The translations under genes were made by a program, and so were the position numbers. Source: Streptomyces sclerotialus (GTDB lineage: Bacteria; Actinomycetota; Actinomycetes; Streptomycetales; Streptomycetaceae). From it: 64,000 nt of DNA. Numbering within the stretch: position 1 is the first letter of the stretch; the number at the start of each line of letters is the position of its first letter. The notes beneath the pieces were generated by a model. That model was not told where the DNA came from. It made no database searches and saw nothing but the letters and a program-made list of their open reading frames with translations. The DNA lies in assembly GCA_000719105.1 (NCBI GenBank), contig JODX01000004.1:260215-324214 (forward strand), written 5' to 3'. Shown piece after piece: positions 46,937-56,577 of the stretch.

Positions 46937-48346
46937 CTACCGGCGGTCCTCCGCCTCCCGTGGGGCCTCTCGGCGACGCGAACGCGGCAGGACCCTCAGC
47001 GCCTCGCCCATGTCGGCCACTTCCTGCACCTTCATCCCGGGCGGGATCTTCCCGGGGTCGGACGGGACGAGGGCGTGCGTGAAGCCCAGGCGGTGGGCCT
47101 CGGCCAGTCTGCGCTGCACGCCCGTGACCCGGCGGACCTCGCCGGCGAGCCCGACTTCTCCGATCGCGACCAGGTTCTTGGGGAGGGGGGTGTCGCTCGC
47201 GGCCGACGCCAGCGCGAGGGCGACCGCGAGGTCCGCGGCCGGCTCCGACAGCCGTACGCCGCCGACGGTCGCCGAGTAGATGTCCCGCTTGCCGAGTGCG
47301 CTGATCCGGCCGCGCTGTTCCAGCACCGCCAGCATCATCGAGACGCGGGAGGTCTCCAGGCCCGAGGTGGTACGGCGCGGGGAGGGGATCTGGGAGTCGA
47401 CGGTGAGCGCCTGCACCTCGGCCACCAGCGGGCGGCGGCCTTCCAGGGTGACCGTCAGACAGGTGCCCGGCACGGGCTCGGCGCGGCGGGTCAGGAACAG
47501 GCCGCTCGGGTCGGCCAGGCCCGTGATGCCCTCGTCGTGCAGCTCGAAGCAGCCGACCTCGTCCGTCGCCCCGTACCGGTTCTTGACACCTCGTACGAGC
47601 CTGAGGCGCGCGTGGCGGTCGCCCTCGAAGTGCAGCACGACGTCCACGAGGTGCTCGAGCAGACGGGGCCCGGCGATGGCTCCGTCCTTGGTGACGTGGC
47701 CGACGAGGAGGGTCGCCATCCCGCGCTCCTTGGAGGCGCGGATCAGGGCGCCGGCCACCTCGCGGACCTGGGCCATGCCGCCCGGGGCGCCGTCGATCTC
47801 GGGGGAGGCGACGGTCTGCACCGAGTCGAGGATGAGCAGGGAGGGCTTGACCGCGTCCAAGTGGCCGAGCACGGCGGACAGGTCGGTCTCCGCGGCGAGG
47901 TACAGGTGGTCGTCGATGGCGTTGATGCGGTCGGCGCGCATGCGCACCTGGCTTGCCGACTCCTCACCCGTGACGTACAGCGTGCGGTGCTCGTCGCTCG
48001 CCGCCTTGGCCGCCACGTCCAGCAGCAGCGTGGACTTGCCGACGCCGGGCTCGCCCGCCAGGAGCACCACCGCTCCGGGCACGAGACCGCCGCCGAGGAC
48101 GCGGTCCAGCTCGGGCACACCGGTGGAGCGCGCGGTGGCCTGCCGCCCGTCGACCTGGCCGATCGGCAGCGCGGACGAGGTGACGCGGCCGGGTGCCGTC
48201 GTACGGACGGCGGGCGCGCCGTACTCCTCGACCGTCCCCCACGCCTGGCACTCGGGGCAGCGGCCGAGCCACTTGGCCGTCTGCCAGCCGCACTCGGTGC
48301 AGCGGTAGGACGGCCGGTCCTTGGTGGATTTCGTACGGGCAGCCAT
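46937..48346 (-). CDS. radA: DNA repair protein RadA
   Basis: RecA-like ATPase helping branch migration during recombinational repair. The 469-residue protein starts with a zinc finger (CTEC and CPECQAW), then Walker [23 protein letters not shown], the RadA-specific [11 protein letters not shown], and a Lon-protease-like C-terminal domain ([32 protein letters not shown]). The ATG at 48346 has TACGGT seven bases upstream and no Shine-Dalgarno (leaderless). disA follows 88 bp downstream, and RadA is known to modulate DisA in other bacteria. Confidence 0.96.
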   Translation of the reverse strand: MAARTKSTKDRPSYRCTECGWQTAKWLGRCPECQAWGTVEEYGAPAVRTTAPGRVTSSALPIGQVDGRQATARSTGVPELDRVLGGGLVPGAVVLLAGEPGVGKSTLLLDVAAKAASDEHRTLYVTGEESASQVRMRADRINAIDDHLYLAAETDLSAVLGHLDAVKPSLLILDSVQTVASPEIDGAPGGMAQVREVAGALIRASKERGMATLLVGHVTKDGAIAGPRLLEHLVDVVLHFEGDRHARLRLVRGVKNRYGATDEVGCFELHDEGITGLADPSGLFLTRRAEPVPGTCLTVTLEGRRPLVAEVQALTVDSQIPSPRRTTSGLETSRVSMMLAVLEQRGRISALGKRDIYSATVGGVRLSEPAADLAVALALASAASDTPLPKNLVAIGEVGLAGEVRRVTGVQRRLAEAHRLGFTHALVPSDPGKIPPGMKVQEVADMGEALRVLPRSRRREAPREAEDRR

Positions 48347-48657
48347 GCAGGAAACCGTAGCCGCCCCCACTGACAGCGCGGGCCCGGACCCGGAACGGCT
48401 CGCGGCCCCGCCCGTCGGACCGCCTCCGTGCCGGTCCCCGTACCGGCCTCCGTGCCGACCCCGTACCGGCCTCAGCACCGGTCTTCTCCACCTGTGGACG
48501 ATTCCCTACCGTTCTCGTGCGAACCGGACATCGTTCCATCAGACCGGCTGCGGAATTGATGCTTCCCGTCCCCTTATGAGGGATCGTTTCACCCGTATGG
48601 ATTAAATGCGGGCAACGGGAAGGAAGGGGCCGTCGCGAGCCGCCTACGGTCGCACGG
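48347..48657. other. Divergent spacer between radA and the BACON-fusion gene
   Basis: 311 bp that serve two divergent, apparently leaderless genes. There are short direct repeats of CTCCGTGCCG-GTCCCCGTACCGG type (48424-48482). No convincing gene; the short frame at 48321-48605 overlaps radA and has no coding look. TACGGT at 48645-48650 is the -10 candidate for the gene to the right. Confidence 0.6.
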
Positions 48658-50460
48658 GTGATGACCACCAGCCCGGAGATCTCCACCCCCACCACCCCCA
48701 CGACCCCCGCCACCGGCGCAGAGCAGGTACACCGAGAGACGCACGACCGGGCGGTCGCGCACCCGTCGGAGCAGGACCGGCCCGCGCGGCGCCCGCCCGG
48801 ACTCCCCGACCGCCACCTGGACGGCCTGTTCACCTACTGCATGTCCGTGCTGTGCGACCACGACGCGGCGACCGCGGCGCTGGCCGAGGCGCTCCGGCTC
48901 GCCGAGCGCCGCCGCGGGCCCGGGGACCCGGAGGACCACCGGGCCTGGCTGTACGCGCTGGCCCGCTGGGCGTGTCTGCGCGCACTGGCCGAGGCGGAGC
49001 GGAAACGCCGGGGCGCGCATGCCTCCGGCCGGTCAGGCGCCGGTGCCGGCACCGGCAGGCAGCGCGCCCCGGAACCCACGCCCGCCGTCCCCCAGGAGGA
49101 CCGGTCGCGGCGGCAGCGCGAACTCGCCCGGCTCGCCTGGCCCGAGGCCGCCGGTACCTCGCCCGAACAGCGCGAGGCACTCGAACTGGCCGTACGCCAC
49201 CGGCTCGCCGACCACGAGGTCGCCGCCGTCCTCGGCACGGCCCTCGCCTCCGCGCGCGAGCTGCTCGCCTCCGCCGCCTGCGAGGTGGAACGCACGCGTG
49301 CGGCCCTCGCCGTCGTGGAGACCGGGAGCTGCCCCGGCGTCACCCGCCTCACCCAGGACCACCGGCTCGTCCTCAGCACCACCCTGCGCCGCGAACTGGT
49401 CCGGCACGTCGACGACTGCCCCCGCTGCCGCCGCACCGCCGAACGCGCCGCCCCCGGACGCTGGCCCGGCACCAGCGTCACACCCGCCGCGCTGCCCCTC
49501 GTCGAGGCCCCGCGCGCCGCCCTGTACGCGGCGATGGAGCGTCCCTCGCGCGCGCGGGGCACCTCTCCGCGGTTCGACCGGCGCGGTTTCCCCCTGCGCG
49601 CCAAGGACCGCGCGGCCCGCCGCGACCGGCTGCGCGCGCGAGCCGTCACGACGACCGTCGTCGCCACGGTCGTCGCCGCGCCCGCCCTCGCCCTCTGGGC
49701 CGCCTTCCGGGGTGAGCCCTCGGTCGGCGAGGGCACCGACGGCCCCGCGGCCACCGCGCGCGAGGCGCCCGGCCCCGCCGGGGCCGACGGCGACGGCACG
49801 AGCGGCTACGGGAAGGCCGACGGCCTCGGCGCGATGCGGCCGGGCTCCCCCGAAGATGCCGATGACGCCTCCGGTGTCTCCGACGCCTCCGACGTCTCCG
49901 TGAAGGTCCACGGCGCAACCGGTACGGGCGCTGGGAACCTCACCGTCGAAGCGGCCGGTGACGGCGGCGGCGACACCACGCTCATCACCCTGACCGCGTC
50001 CGGGAGGGCACCGGTCGCCTGGTCCGTGCGTACCGACGCCGACTGGCTCTACTTCAGCCGGTCCTCGGGAACCCTCGCGCCGGGCGCGACACTGACGGTC
50101 AGGGTGTACGTCGACCGGCTGCGCGAGCCGGCCGGACGCTGGAGCGCGCGGGTGTCGATCGCCCCGGCGGGCGCCGTCGTCTCCATCGAGGGCCGCGGCC
50201 CCGCGCCCCGGCCGAGCGACCCGCGCCCGGCCCCGCCCCGCCCGCGTCCCGGCCCGCCGGAACCGAGCGGCCCGCCGCCCACGCCCGCCCCCGATCCCGA
50301 CCCCACGCCCAGCGACGCGGGCCCCGCCGACCCGGAACCGACACCCTCTCCCACGGCCTCCACGGGCACCGGGGGCACGGGCCCCACGGATCCCGGCGGG
50401 CCGAGCGCGCAGCCCAGCGGTGACGGCGAGGCGAGCGCGGCCGGTGAACAGAGCGGATGA
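48658..50460 (+). CDS. Sigma-factor-like/zinc-finger/TM protein with extracytoplasmic BACON domain
   Basis: A 600-residue fusion. About 53-120 resembles ECF sigma region 2 (LFTYCMSVLCDHDAATAALAEAL, RAWLYALARWACLRAL); 156-205 resembles region 4 (SPEQREALELAVRHRLADHEVAAVL); 225-260 has a CH-C-C anti-sigma zinc-finger pattern (C225, H250, C254, C257); one TM spans about 330-350; outside are a linker and a BACON-like beta domain (about 415-500, ASGRAPVAWSVRTDADWLYF), then a Pro-rich tail. The key sigma residues are eroded, so it may be a membrane-bound regulator rather than an active sigma. GTG start at 48658, with an ATG directly after; TACGGT lies seven bases upstream. Confidence 0.75.
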   Translation: MMTTSPEISTPTTPTTPATGAEQVHRETHDRAVAHPSEQDRPARRPPGLPDRHLDGLFTYCMSVLCDHDAATAALAEALRLAERRRGPGDPEDHRAWLYALARWACLRALAEAERKRRGAHASGRSGAGAGTGRQRAPEPTPAVPQEDRSRRQRELARLAWPEAAGTSPEQREALELAVRHRLADHEVAAVLGTALASARELLASAACEVERTRAALAVVETGSCPGVTRLTQDHRLVLSTTLRRELVRHVDDCPRCRRTAERAAPGRWPGTSVTPAALPLVEAPRAALYAAMERPSRARGTSPRFDRRGFPLRAKDRAARRDRLRARAVTTTVVATVVAAPALALWAAFRGEPSVGEGTDGPAATAREAPGPAGADGDGTSGYGKADGLGAMRPGSPEDADDASGVSDASDVSVKVHGATGTGAGNLTVEAAGDGGGDTTLITLTASGRAPVAWSVRTDADWLYFSRSSGTLAPGATLTVRVYVDRLREPAGRWSARVSIAPAGAVVSIEGRGPAPRPSDPRPAPPRPRPGPPEPSGPPPTPAPDPDPTPSDAGPADPEPTPSPTASTGTGGTGPTDPGGPSAQPSGDGEASAAGEQSG

Positions 50461-50518
50461 CCGGTGAACAGAGCGGATGAGCAGAGCGGGTGAACGGAGC
50501 GGGTGAACGGAGCGGGTA
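50441..50518 (+). repeat. Tandem repeat straddling the BACON-gene stop codon
   Basis: CCGGTGAACAGAGCGGATGA occurs twice back-to-back (50441-50460, 50461-50480), continuing as 15-bp variants GCAGAGCGGGTGAAC and GGAGCGGGTGAAC to 50518. The first copy ends with the gene's stop codon, so the array has expanded over the gene boundary. Probably a slippage-prone array, with no evident function. Confidence 0.8.
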
Positions 50519-50620
50519 AGGCGGACGGGGCGTTCGGGCCACCGTGACTCGGCCCTGGACTCGCCGGACCCCGGACCCCGGACCCCGGGCCGGCCCAGTC
50601 CGGCGCAGCGCCGCCCGGCC

Positions 50621-51667
50621 TCAGCCCACCGGATCCACCGGCTCCACCGAATTCACCGTCTCCACCGGATCCACCGAGTCCGCCGTCTTCACCGGGCCCG
50701 CCGTCTTCACCGTCTTCACCGGGTCCGCCGAGTCCGCCGTCTTCACCGGGCCCGCCGTCTTCACCGTCTTCACCGGGTCCGCCGGATGCGGCGCCAGCAG
50801 CGGCAGCTGCGACCGCAGGCGCTCCTCGCAGAGCTCGACCAGCCGGTCGTACCCGGCCTTGCCCATCAGCTCGATCAGCTCCGGACGGTACGAGACGTAC
50901 ACCGGCTCTCCCGCGCCGTGCGCCGAGGTCGCCGACGTGCACCACCAGTGCAGGTCATGACCGCCCGGCCCCCAGCCGCGCCGGTCGTACTCGCCGATGG
51001 AGACCTGGAGCACGCGCGTGTCGTCGGGGCGGTCGATCCACTCGTACGTCCGCCGGACCGGCAGCTGCCAGCACACGTCCGGCTTGGTCTCCAAGGGCTC
51101 GCGGCCCTCCTTGAGCGCCAGGATGTGCAGCGAGCAGCCCACGCCGCCGGCGAAGCCGGGCCGGTTCTGGAAGATGCACGAGCCCTTGTACGGGCGGGTC
51201 TGACGCTCGCCGTCCTCGTCCTCCGAGACCCAGCCGGACCGCGTGCCCACATCGTGGAACTGCCAGATGTCCGGAGTGAGCCGGGCCACATGTCCGGCGA
51301 CCCGCTGCTCGTCGTCCTCGTCCGAGAAATGGGCACCCAGGGTGCAGCAGCCGTCGTCCGCGCGGCCCGCCTTGATGCCTTGGCAGCCGCTGCCGAAGAC
51401 GCAGTTCCAGCGGGAGGTCAGCCATGTCAGATCGCAGCGGAAGACTTGCTCTTCGTCCGCCGGATCAGGGAACTCCACCCACGCGCGCGGGAAGTCGAGC
51501 CCCTTCTCGTCCGGCTCCGCAGCACGCTCCGCCCGCTTCCCGGGACCGGCCGCCTCCGTCTGCGCCTCGGCCTGCGGCCGCGAAGAATGGACGGCGTATT
51601 TGGCAGCCTTGGTCGCCTTGGGGCTCTTGGCCGCCTTTTCGTCCTTCGCCTTTTTCGTCTTTGGCAC
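50621..51667 (-). CDS. Cys-rich YkgJ-type (putative metal-binding) protein with repeated tail
   Basis: A 348-residue soluble protein. After a Lys/Ala-rich N-terminus (1-60) comes a core with conserved cysteines ([27 protein letters not shown], then [37 protein letters not shown]) reminiscent of the YkgJ/zinc- or iron-chelating family; the metal is not known. The C-terminal 60 residues are two exact 18-residue repeats beginning [16 protein letters not shown], plus decayed copies. GTG at 51667 follows TACCCT by six bases (leaderless). Divergent from the phosphatase gene. Confidence 0.78.
   Translation of the reverse strand: MPKTKKAKDEKAAKSPKATKAAKYAVHSSRPQAEAQTEAAGPGKRAERAAEPDEKGLDFPRAWVEFPDPADEEQVFRCDLTWLTSRWNCVFGSGCQGIKAGRADDGCCTLGAHFSDEDDEQRVAGHVARLTPDIWQFHDVGTRSGWVSEDEDGERQTRPYKGSCIFQNRPGFAGGVGCSLHILALKEGREPLETKPDVCWQLPVRRTYEWIDRPDDTRVLQVSIGEYDRRGWGPGGHDLHWWCTSATSAHGAGEPVYVSYRPELIELMGKAGYDRLVELCEERLRSQLPLLAPHPADPVKTVKTAGPVKTADSADPVKTVKTAGPVKTADSVDPVETVNSVEPVDPVG
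50676..50783 (-). repeat. Two exact 54-bp tandem repeats in the YkgJ-like gene's tail
   Basis: The unit at 50676-50729 is repeated exactly at 50730-50783; each encodes 18 residues and keeps the frame. The nucleotide identity shows a recent duplication. Confidence 0.9.
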
Positions 51668-51738
51668 GCGTCCAGGGTAGGGCGCCGGGTACCGCTTCGG
51701 TGTCCGGCGAAGCTCCTGCTGGCAGTAGCGTTCCGTAC

Positions 51739-52671
51739 ATGAGACTCGGTGTCCTCGACGTGGGTTCGAACACGGTGCATCTGCTGGTGGTGGACGCGCA
51801 CCCGGGCGCACGCCCCCTGCCCGCCCACTCGTACAAGGTGGAGCTCCGGCTCGCCCAGCTCCTCGACGAGGACGGGGCGATAAGCGAAGCCGGCGTCGAG
51901 AGGCTGATCGGCGTCGTCCAGGAGGCGCTGCAGGCAGCCGAGGACAAGGGCGTCGAGGACCTGCTGCCGTTCGCCACGTCGGCCGTACGGGAGGCCGGTA
52001 ACGCCGACGACGTCCTCGCGCGCGTGCGCGCCGAGACCGGGGTCGAGCTCCAGGTCCTCACCGGCGAGGAGGAGGCGCGGCTGACCTTCCTGGCCGTGCG
52101 CCGCTGGTTCGGCTGGTCGGCCGGCAAGCTGCTCGTGCTCGACATCGGCGGCGGCTCCCTGGAGATCGCGTACGGCATCGACGAGGAACCGGACACCGCG
52201 GTGTCGCTGCCGCTGGGCGCGGGCCGGCTGACGGCGGGGTGGCTGCCGGGGGACCCCCCGGACGCGACGGACGTCAAGGCGCTGCGCCGCCATGTGCGTA
52301 CCGAGATCGCACGCACGGTGGGGGAGTTCAGCAGATTCGGCGCCCCCGACCACGTGGTCGCCACCTCGAAGACCTTCAAACAGCTCGCCCGGCTCGCCGG
52401 GGCCGCGCGCTCCGCCGACGGCCTCTACGTCCAGCGGGAGCTCAAGCGGGAGTCCCTGGAGGCCTGGGTCCCGCGGCTCGCCGGGATGACTGCCATCGAG
52501 CGCGCCGAACTGCCCGGGGTCTCCGAGTCCCGCGCGGGCCAGCTGCTCGCGGGCGCCCTGGTCGCCGAGGGAGCCATGGACCTCTTCGGTGTGGAGTCCC
52601 TGGAGATCTGCCCCTGGGCCCTGCGCGAGGGCGTGATCCTCCGCAGCCTGGACCACATGCCGTCGGTGTGA
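51739..52671 (+). CDS. Ppx/GppA-family exopolyphosphatase or pppGpp phosphatase
   Basis: ASKHA-fold phosphatase that hydrolyses polyphosphate ends or pppGpp. 310 residues: [19 protein letters not shown] at the start (phosphate-1 motif), [40 protein letters not shown], and [10 protein letters not shown]. Length matches the short actinobacterial Ppx form without the C-terminal HD-like region. The ATG at 51739 follows TAGCGT by seven bases (leaderless), with no Shine-Dalgarno. It is divergent from the YkgJ-like gene. Confidence 0.9.
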   Translation: MRLGVLDVGSNTVHLLVVDAHPGARPLPAHSYKVELRLAQLLDEDGAISEAGVERLIGVVQEALQAAEDKGVEDLLPFATSAVREAGNADDVLARVRAETGVELQVLTGEEEARLTFLAVRRWFGWSAGKLLVLDIGGGSLEIAYGIDEEPDTAVSLPLGAGRLTAGWLPGDPPDATDVKALRRHVRTEIARTVGEFSRFGAPDHVVATSKTFKQLARLAGAARSADGLYVQRELKRESLEAWVPRLAGMTAIERAELPGVSESRAGQLLAGALVAEGAMDLFGVESLEICPWALREGVILRSLDHMPSV

Positions 52672-52680
52672 CGTCCGCGG

Positions 52681-52790
52681 GCCGGACCGGGCCGGACCGG
52701 ACAGGACAGCACAGGACAGGACAGGACGGGAGTCGGACACCTGGCGTCGGTCTGCCGTCGGTCCGACACCGGTCCGACACCGGTCCGACA
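52681..52790. repeat. Micro-repeat cluster after the Ppx gene
   Basis: GCCGGACCGG occurs twice (52681-52700), ACAGGACAG-type units repeat to about 52726, and GGTCCGACACC is repeated about three times (52760-52790, 11-bp period). The arms GGACCGG/CCGGTCC allow pairing across the cluster, so it may act as a transcription end between the Ppx gene and the next promoter. Confidence 0.6.
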
Positions 52791-52966
52791 TCCGAGGACG
52801 AGGCCGGACACCTGCCGCAGGCGTGACATCCGCCACCCGGCCGGAGCGGGGCCGTCGCCTGCCGGGCCCGTATGCCCGGGTCAGCCGATGGTCGGCCGGC
52901 GCGGTCCACAGCCGTGCCACAGGAAGCGGCTCCCGGTGCGCAGCGCGGGCCCGTACCCTGTCCCTC

Positions 52967-53830
52967 GTGGCAGAACCAGCGGTGCGCATCCCGGATGCGA
53001 AGGTCGCCCTGTCGACGGCCTCGGTCTATCCGGAGTCGACGGCGACGGCCTTCGAGATCGCCGCGCGCCTCGGGTACGACGGGGTCGAGGTCATGGTGTG
53101 GACCGACCCGGTCAGCCAGGACATCGAGGCGCTGCGCAGACTCTCCGACTACCACCAGGTCCCCATACTGGCCGTCCACGCCCCCTGTCTGCTGATCACC
53201 CAGCGCGTGTGGTCCACGGACCCCTGGGTGAAGCTCCAGCGCGCCCGGGCCGCCGCCGAGAAGCTCGGCGCCACCACCGTCGTCGTCCACCCGCCCTTCC
53301 GCTGGCAGCGTCAGTACGCGCGCGACTTCGTCTCCGGGATCTGGCGCATGGCGAACGAGACCGACGTGCGGTTCGCCGTCGAGAACATGTACCCCTGGCG
53401 CTACCGCGACCGCGAGATGCTCGCGTACGCCCCCGACTGGGACGTCACGAAGGACGACTACCGCCACTTCACGGTCGACCTCAGCCACACCGCCACGGCC
53501 CGCACCGACGCCCTCGGGATGGTCGACCGCATGGGGGACCGCCTCGGCCACGTCCACCTCGCCGACGGCAACGGCTCCAACAAGGACGAGCACCTGGTCC
53601 CGGGCCGCGGCACCCAGCCCTGCGCCGAGGTACTGGAGCGCCTCGCGCTCAGCGGCTTCGACGGCCACGTCGTCATCGAGGTCAACACCCGCCGCGCGAT
53701 GTCCAGCGCCGAACGCGAGGCCGACCTCGCCGAGGCCCTCGCCTTCACCCGGCTGCACCTCGCGTCCTCCGCCGCCTCCGCGTCCTCGGCGTCCTCCGCG
53801 AGCTCCGCGGCGAAGACGCCCCGGTCGTGA
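52967..53830 (+). CDS. Sugar-phosphate isomerase/epimerase family protein (AP endonuclease 2 fold)
   Basis: A 287-residue TIM-barrel protein: [76 protein letters not shown] and [22 protein letters not shown], the usual metal-ligand positions (Glu, Asp, His) of xylose-isomerase-like enzymes. Substrate unknown. The GTG at 52967 follows TACCCT by seven bases (leaderless). The last 20 residues are an Ala/Ser-rich run. It overlaps the TetR gene by 4 bp. Confidence 0.87.
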   Translation: MAEPAVRIPDAKVALSTASVYPESTATAFEIAARLGYDGVEVMVWTDPVSQDIEALRRLSDYHQVPILAVHAPCLLITQRVWSTDPWVKLQRARAAAEKLGATTVVVHPPFRWQRQYARDFVSGIWRMANETDVRFAVENMYPWRYRDREMLAYAPDWDVTKDDYRHFTVDLSHTATARTDALGMVDRMGDRLGHVHLADGNGSNKDEHLVPGRGTQPCAEVLERLALSGFDGHVVIEVNTRRAMSSAEREADLAEALAFTRLHLASSAASASSASSASSAAKTPRS

Positions 53831-54441
53831 CCGAGGCCACTCCCCGCCGCAGGGGACGGCCGCCCCGAGCGCAGTCCGCCGACGCCCCGGCCGCCCGCGA
53901 CCGCATCCTCGACGCCGCCCGCGAGGTGTTCTCCGAGCGCGGCTACGACAAGACGTCCGTGCGCGGCATCGCCAAGGCCGCAGGTGTCGACCCGGCGCTC
54001 GTGCACCACTACTTCGGCACCAAGGAACAGGTCTTCGAAGCGGCCATCTCGGTCGCCTTCGCCCCGGCCACGGACGCGCCCACAGCGGTCGAGGAAGGGC
54101 CCCTGGACGGTGCCGGTGAACGCCTGACCCGTTATGTCCTCGGCGTCTGGGAGGACCCGGTCACCCGTACGCCGCTGCTCGCCGTCGTCCGGTCCGCCGT
54201 GAACAACGAGGCCGCGGCGGCCGTCTTCCGCCGCCTCATCGCCCGCCAGATGCTGCGCCGCATCGTCGCCCGGCTGGACGCCCCGGACGCCGAGCTGCGT
54301 GCCGAACTCGCCGCCGCCCAGCTCGTGGGCACGGTCCTGCTGCGGCACGTCATCAAGGTGGAGCCGCTGGCCTCGGCGGACCCGGAGCAGATCATCGCGC
54401 GGGTGGCGCCCGTGGTGCAGGAGCATCTGACGCATCCGTGA
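53827..54441 (+). CDS. TetR-family transcriptional regulator
   Basis: A 204-residue regulator; the DNA-binding helix-turn-helix is at about 25-70 ([45 protein letters not shown]), with a basic Pro-rich N-terminus. The C-terminal ligand domain is of the common actinobacterial type ([29 protein letters not shown]). It begins with a GTG overlapping the stop of the isomerase-like gene and so is co-translated with it; it may regulate that operon and perhaps ilvD, 218 bp downstream. Confidence 0.93.
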   Translation: MTEATPRRRGRPPRAQSADAPAARDRILDAAREVFSERGYDKTSVRGIAKAAGVDPALVHHYFGTKEQVFEAAISVAFAPATDAPTAVEEGPLDGAGERLTRYVLGVWEDPVTRTPLLAVVRSAVNNEAAAAVFRRLIARQMLRRIVARLDAPDAELRAELAAAQLVGTVLLRHVIKVEPLASADPEQIIARVAPVVQEHLTHP

Positions 54442-54659
54442 GGCGGCCGCCGGGCGACCGCCGACGACCGGCCCGGACACTGTGCCGCCCACAGGCTCGG
54501 CCACCGGTCCGGCCCCCGGAGACGCCCGTCGATCCACTGAGACATACATCCCGCATTCCGGACCATCTGTCCGCCCACTGGATGTCGGGCGTACGCTCGG
54601 TCGCAGTCAGAAGTGCCGGCCCGCACGGGCCGGCGTCCGCCCCGAAGGAGCGAGCGACG

Positions 54660-56513
54660 ATGCCCGAGCTGAGGTCCCGCACAGTCACCCACGGCCGCAA
54701 CATGGCGGGCGCCCGCGCCCTTATGCGGGCCTCCGGTGTACCGGGCGAGGACATCGGCCGCAAGCCGATCATCGCCATCGCGAACTCCTTCACCGAGTTC
54801 GTGCCGGGCCACACCCACCTGCAGCCCGTCGGCAGGATCGTCAGCGAGGCGGTCAAACAGGCGGGCGGTATCCCGCGCGAGTTCAACACGATCGCCGTCG
54901 ACGACGGCATCGCGATGGGCCACGGCGGCATGCTCTACTCGCTGCCGTCCCGCGACCTGATCGCGGACAGCGTCGAGTACATGGTCGAGGCCCACTGCGC
55001 CGACGCCCTGGTCTGCATCTCCAACTGCGACAAGATCACCCCGGGCATGCTGATGGCGGCGCTCCGCCTGAACATCCCCACGGTCTTCGTCTCCGGCGGC
55101 CCGATGGAGTCCGGCCGCGCCACCCTGGTCGACGGCACGGTCCGTACGCTCGACCTGGTCGACGCGATCTCCGACGCCGTGAACGACAACATCTCGGACG
55201 AGGACATCCTCCGTATCGAGGAGAACGCCTGTCCGACCTGCGGCAGCTGCTCCGGCATGTTCACCGCCAACTCGATGAACTGCCTGACCGAGGCGATCGG
55301 CCTCTCCCTCCCCGGCAACGGCTCGGTGCTCGCCACGCACACCGCCCGCCGCGCGCTGTACGAGAACGCCGCCCGCACGGTCATGGACATCACCAGCCGC
55401 TACTACGAGCAGGACGACGACACGGTCCTGCCCCGCAACATCGCCACCTTCGCCGCCTTCGAGAACGCGATGGCGCTGGACATCGCGATGGGCGGCTCCA
55501 CCAACACGATCCTGCACCTGCTGGCCGCCGCCCAGGAGGCGGGCGTCCCGTTCGGCCTCGCGGAGATCGACGCGGTGTCGCGCCGCGTGCCCTGCCTGGC
55601 CAAGGTCGCCCCGAACGTCACCAAGCGGGGCACGTACTACATGGAGGACGTGCACCGCGCCGGCGGTATCCCCGCCCTGCTGGGCGAGCTGTACCGGGCC
55701 GGTCTCCTCAACGAGGACGTGAACTCCGTCCACAGCCCGTCCCTCTCCGACTGGCTGAAGACGTGGGACGTGCGCGGCGGCTCCCCGTCCCCCGAGGCGG
55801 TCGAGCTCTGGCACGCCGCCCCCGGCTGCGTCCGCTCCGCCGAGGCCTTCTCCCAGTCCGAGCGCTGGGAGACCCTCGACACCGACGCCGAGAACGGCTG
55901 CATCCGCTCCGCCGAGCACGCCTACTCCAAGGACGGCGGCCTCGCGGTCCTCAAGGGCAACCTGGCCGTGGACGGCTGCGTCGTGAAGACGGCCGGCGTC
56001 GACGAGTCGATCTGGACGTTCGAGGGCCCGGCGGTGGTCTGCGAGTCGCAGGAGGAGGCCGTCGAGAAGATCCTCAACAAGCGGATCACCCACGGCGACG
56101 TCGTCGTCATCCGCTACGAGGGCCCCAAGGGCGGCCCGGGCATGCAGGAGATGCTCCACCCGACGTCCTTCCTCAAGGGCCGCGGCCTGGGCAAGACCTG
56201 CGCGCTGGTCACCGACGGCCGCTTCTCCGGCGGCACCTCCGGCCTCTCCATCGGCCACGCCTCCCCCGAGGCGGCCTCCGGCGGCACCATCGCCCTGGTC
56301 GAGGACGGCGACCGCATCCGCATCGACATCCCGGGCCGCTCGATCGAGCTGCTGGTGGACGACGCGGAGCTGGCCCGCCGCGAACAGGCCCTGAACGGCA
56401 CGTACGCCCCGAAGAACCGCGACCGCAAGGTCTCCGCCGCCCTGCGCGCCTACGCGGCCATGGCCACCAGCGCGGACAAGGGGGCGGTCCGGGACGTCAG
56501 CAAGCTCGGCTGA
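54660..56513 (+). CDS. ilvD: Dihydroxy-acid dehydratase
   Basis: Iron-sulfur dehydratase in valine, isoleucine and (through pantoate) CoA synthesis: 2,3-dihydroxy acid to 2-oxo acid. The 617-residue protein has [16 protein letters not shown], the cluster cysteines [11 protein letters not shown] and [11 protein letters not shown], and the C-terminal [20 protein letters not shown]. The ATG at 54660 follows GAAGGAG by eight bases. Intrinsic hairpin downstream at 56532. Confidence 0.97.
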   Translation: MPELRSRTVTHGRNMAGARALMRASGVPGEDIGRKPIIAIANSFTEFVPGHTHLQPVGRIVSEAVKQAGGIPREFNTIAVDDGIAMGHGGMLYSLPSRDLIADSVEYMVEAHCADALVCISNCDKITPGMLMAALRLNIPTVFVSGGPMESGRATLVDGTVRTLDLVDAISDAVNDNISDEDILRIEENACPTCGSCSGMFTANSMNCLTEAIGLSLPGNGSVLATHTARRALYENAARTVMDITSRYYEQDDDTVLPRNIATFAAFENAMALDIAMGGSTNTILHLLAAAQEAGVPFGLAEIDAVSRRVPCLAKVAPNVTKRGTYYMEDVHRAGGIPALLGELYRAGLLNEDVNSVHSPSLSDWLKTWDVRGGSPSPEAVELWHAAPGCVRSAEAFSQSERWETLDTDAENGCIRSAEHAYSKDGGLAVLKGNLAVDGCVVKTAGVDESIWTFEGPAVVCESQEEAVEKILNKRITHGDVVVIRYEGPKGGPGMQEMLHPTSFLKGRGLGKTCALVTDGRFSGGTSGLSIGHASPEAASGGTIALVEDGDRIRIDIPGRSIELLVDDAELARREQALNGTYAPKNRDRKVSAALRAYAAMATSADKGAVRDVSKLG

Positions 56514-56531
56514 CACCGGCTCGTCCCGACC

Positions 56532-56568
56532 GGGGCCGCCCCTCCCCACCGCGGGGCGGGGCGGCCCC
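56532..56568. terminator. Hairpin between ilvD and the protein-kinase gene
   Basis: Perfect 11-bp arms GGGGCCGCCCC (56532-56542) and GGGGCGGCCCC (56558-56568) with a 15-nt loop. The two flanking genes are convergent and end 18 and 10 bp away, so it likely serves as terminator for both, although a U-run is lacking. Confidence 0.7.
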
Positions 56569-56577
56569 GCCCGCGTA

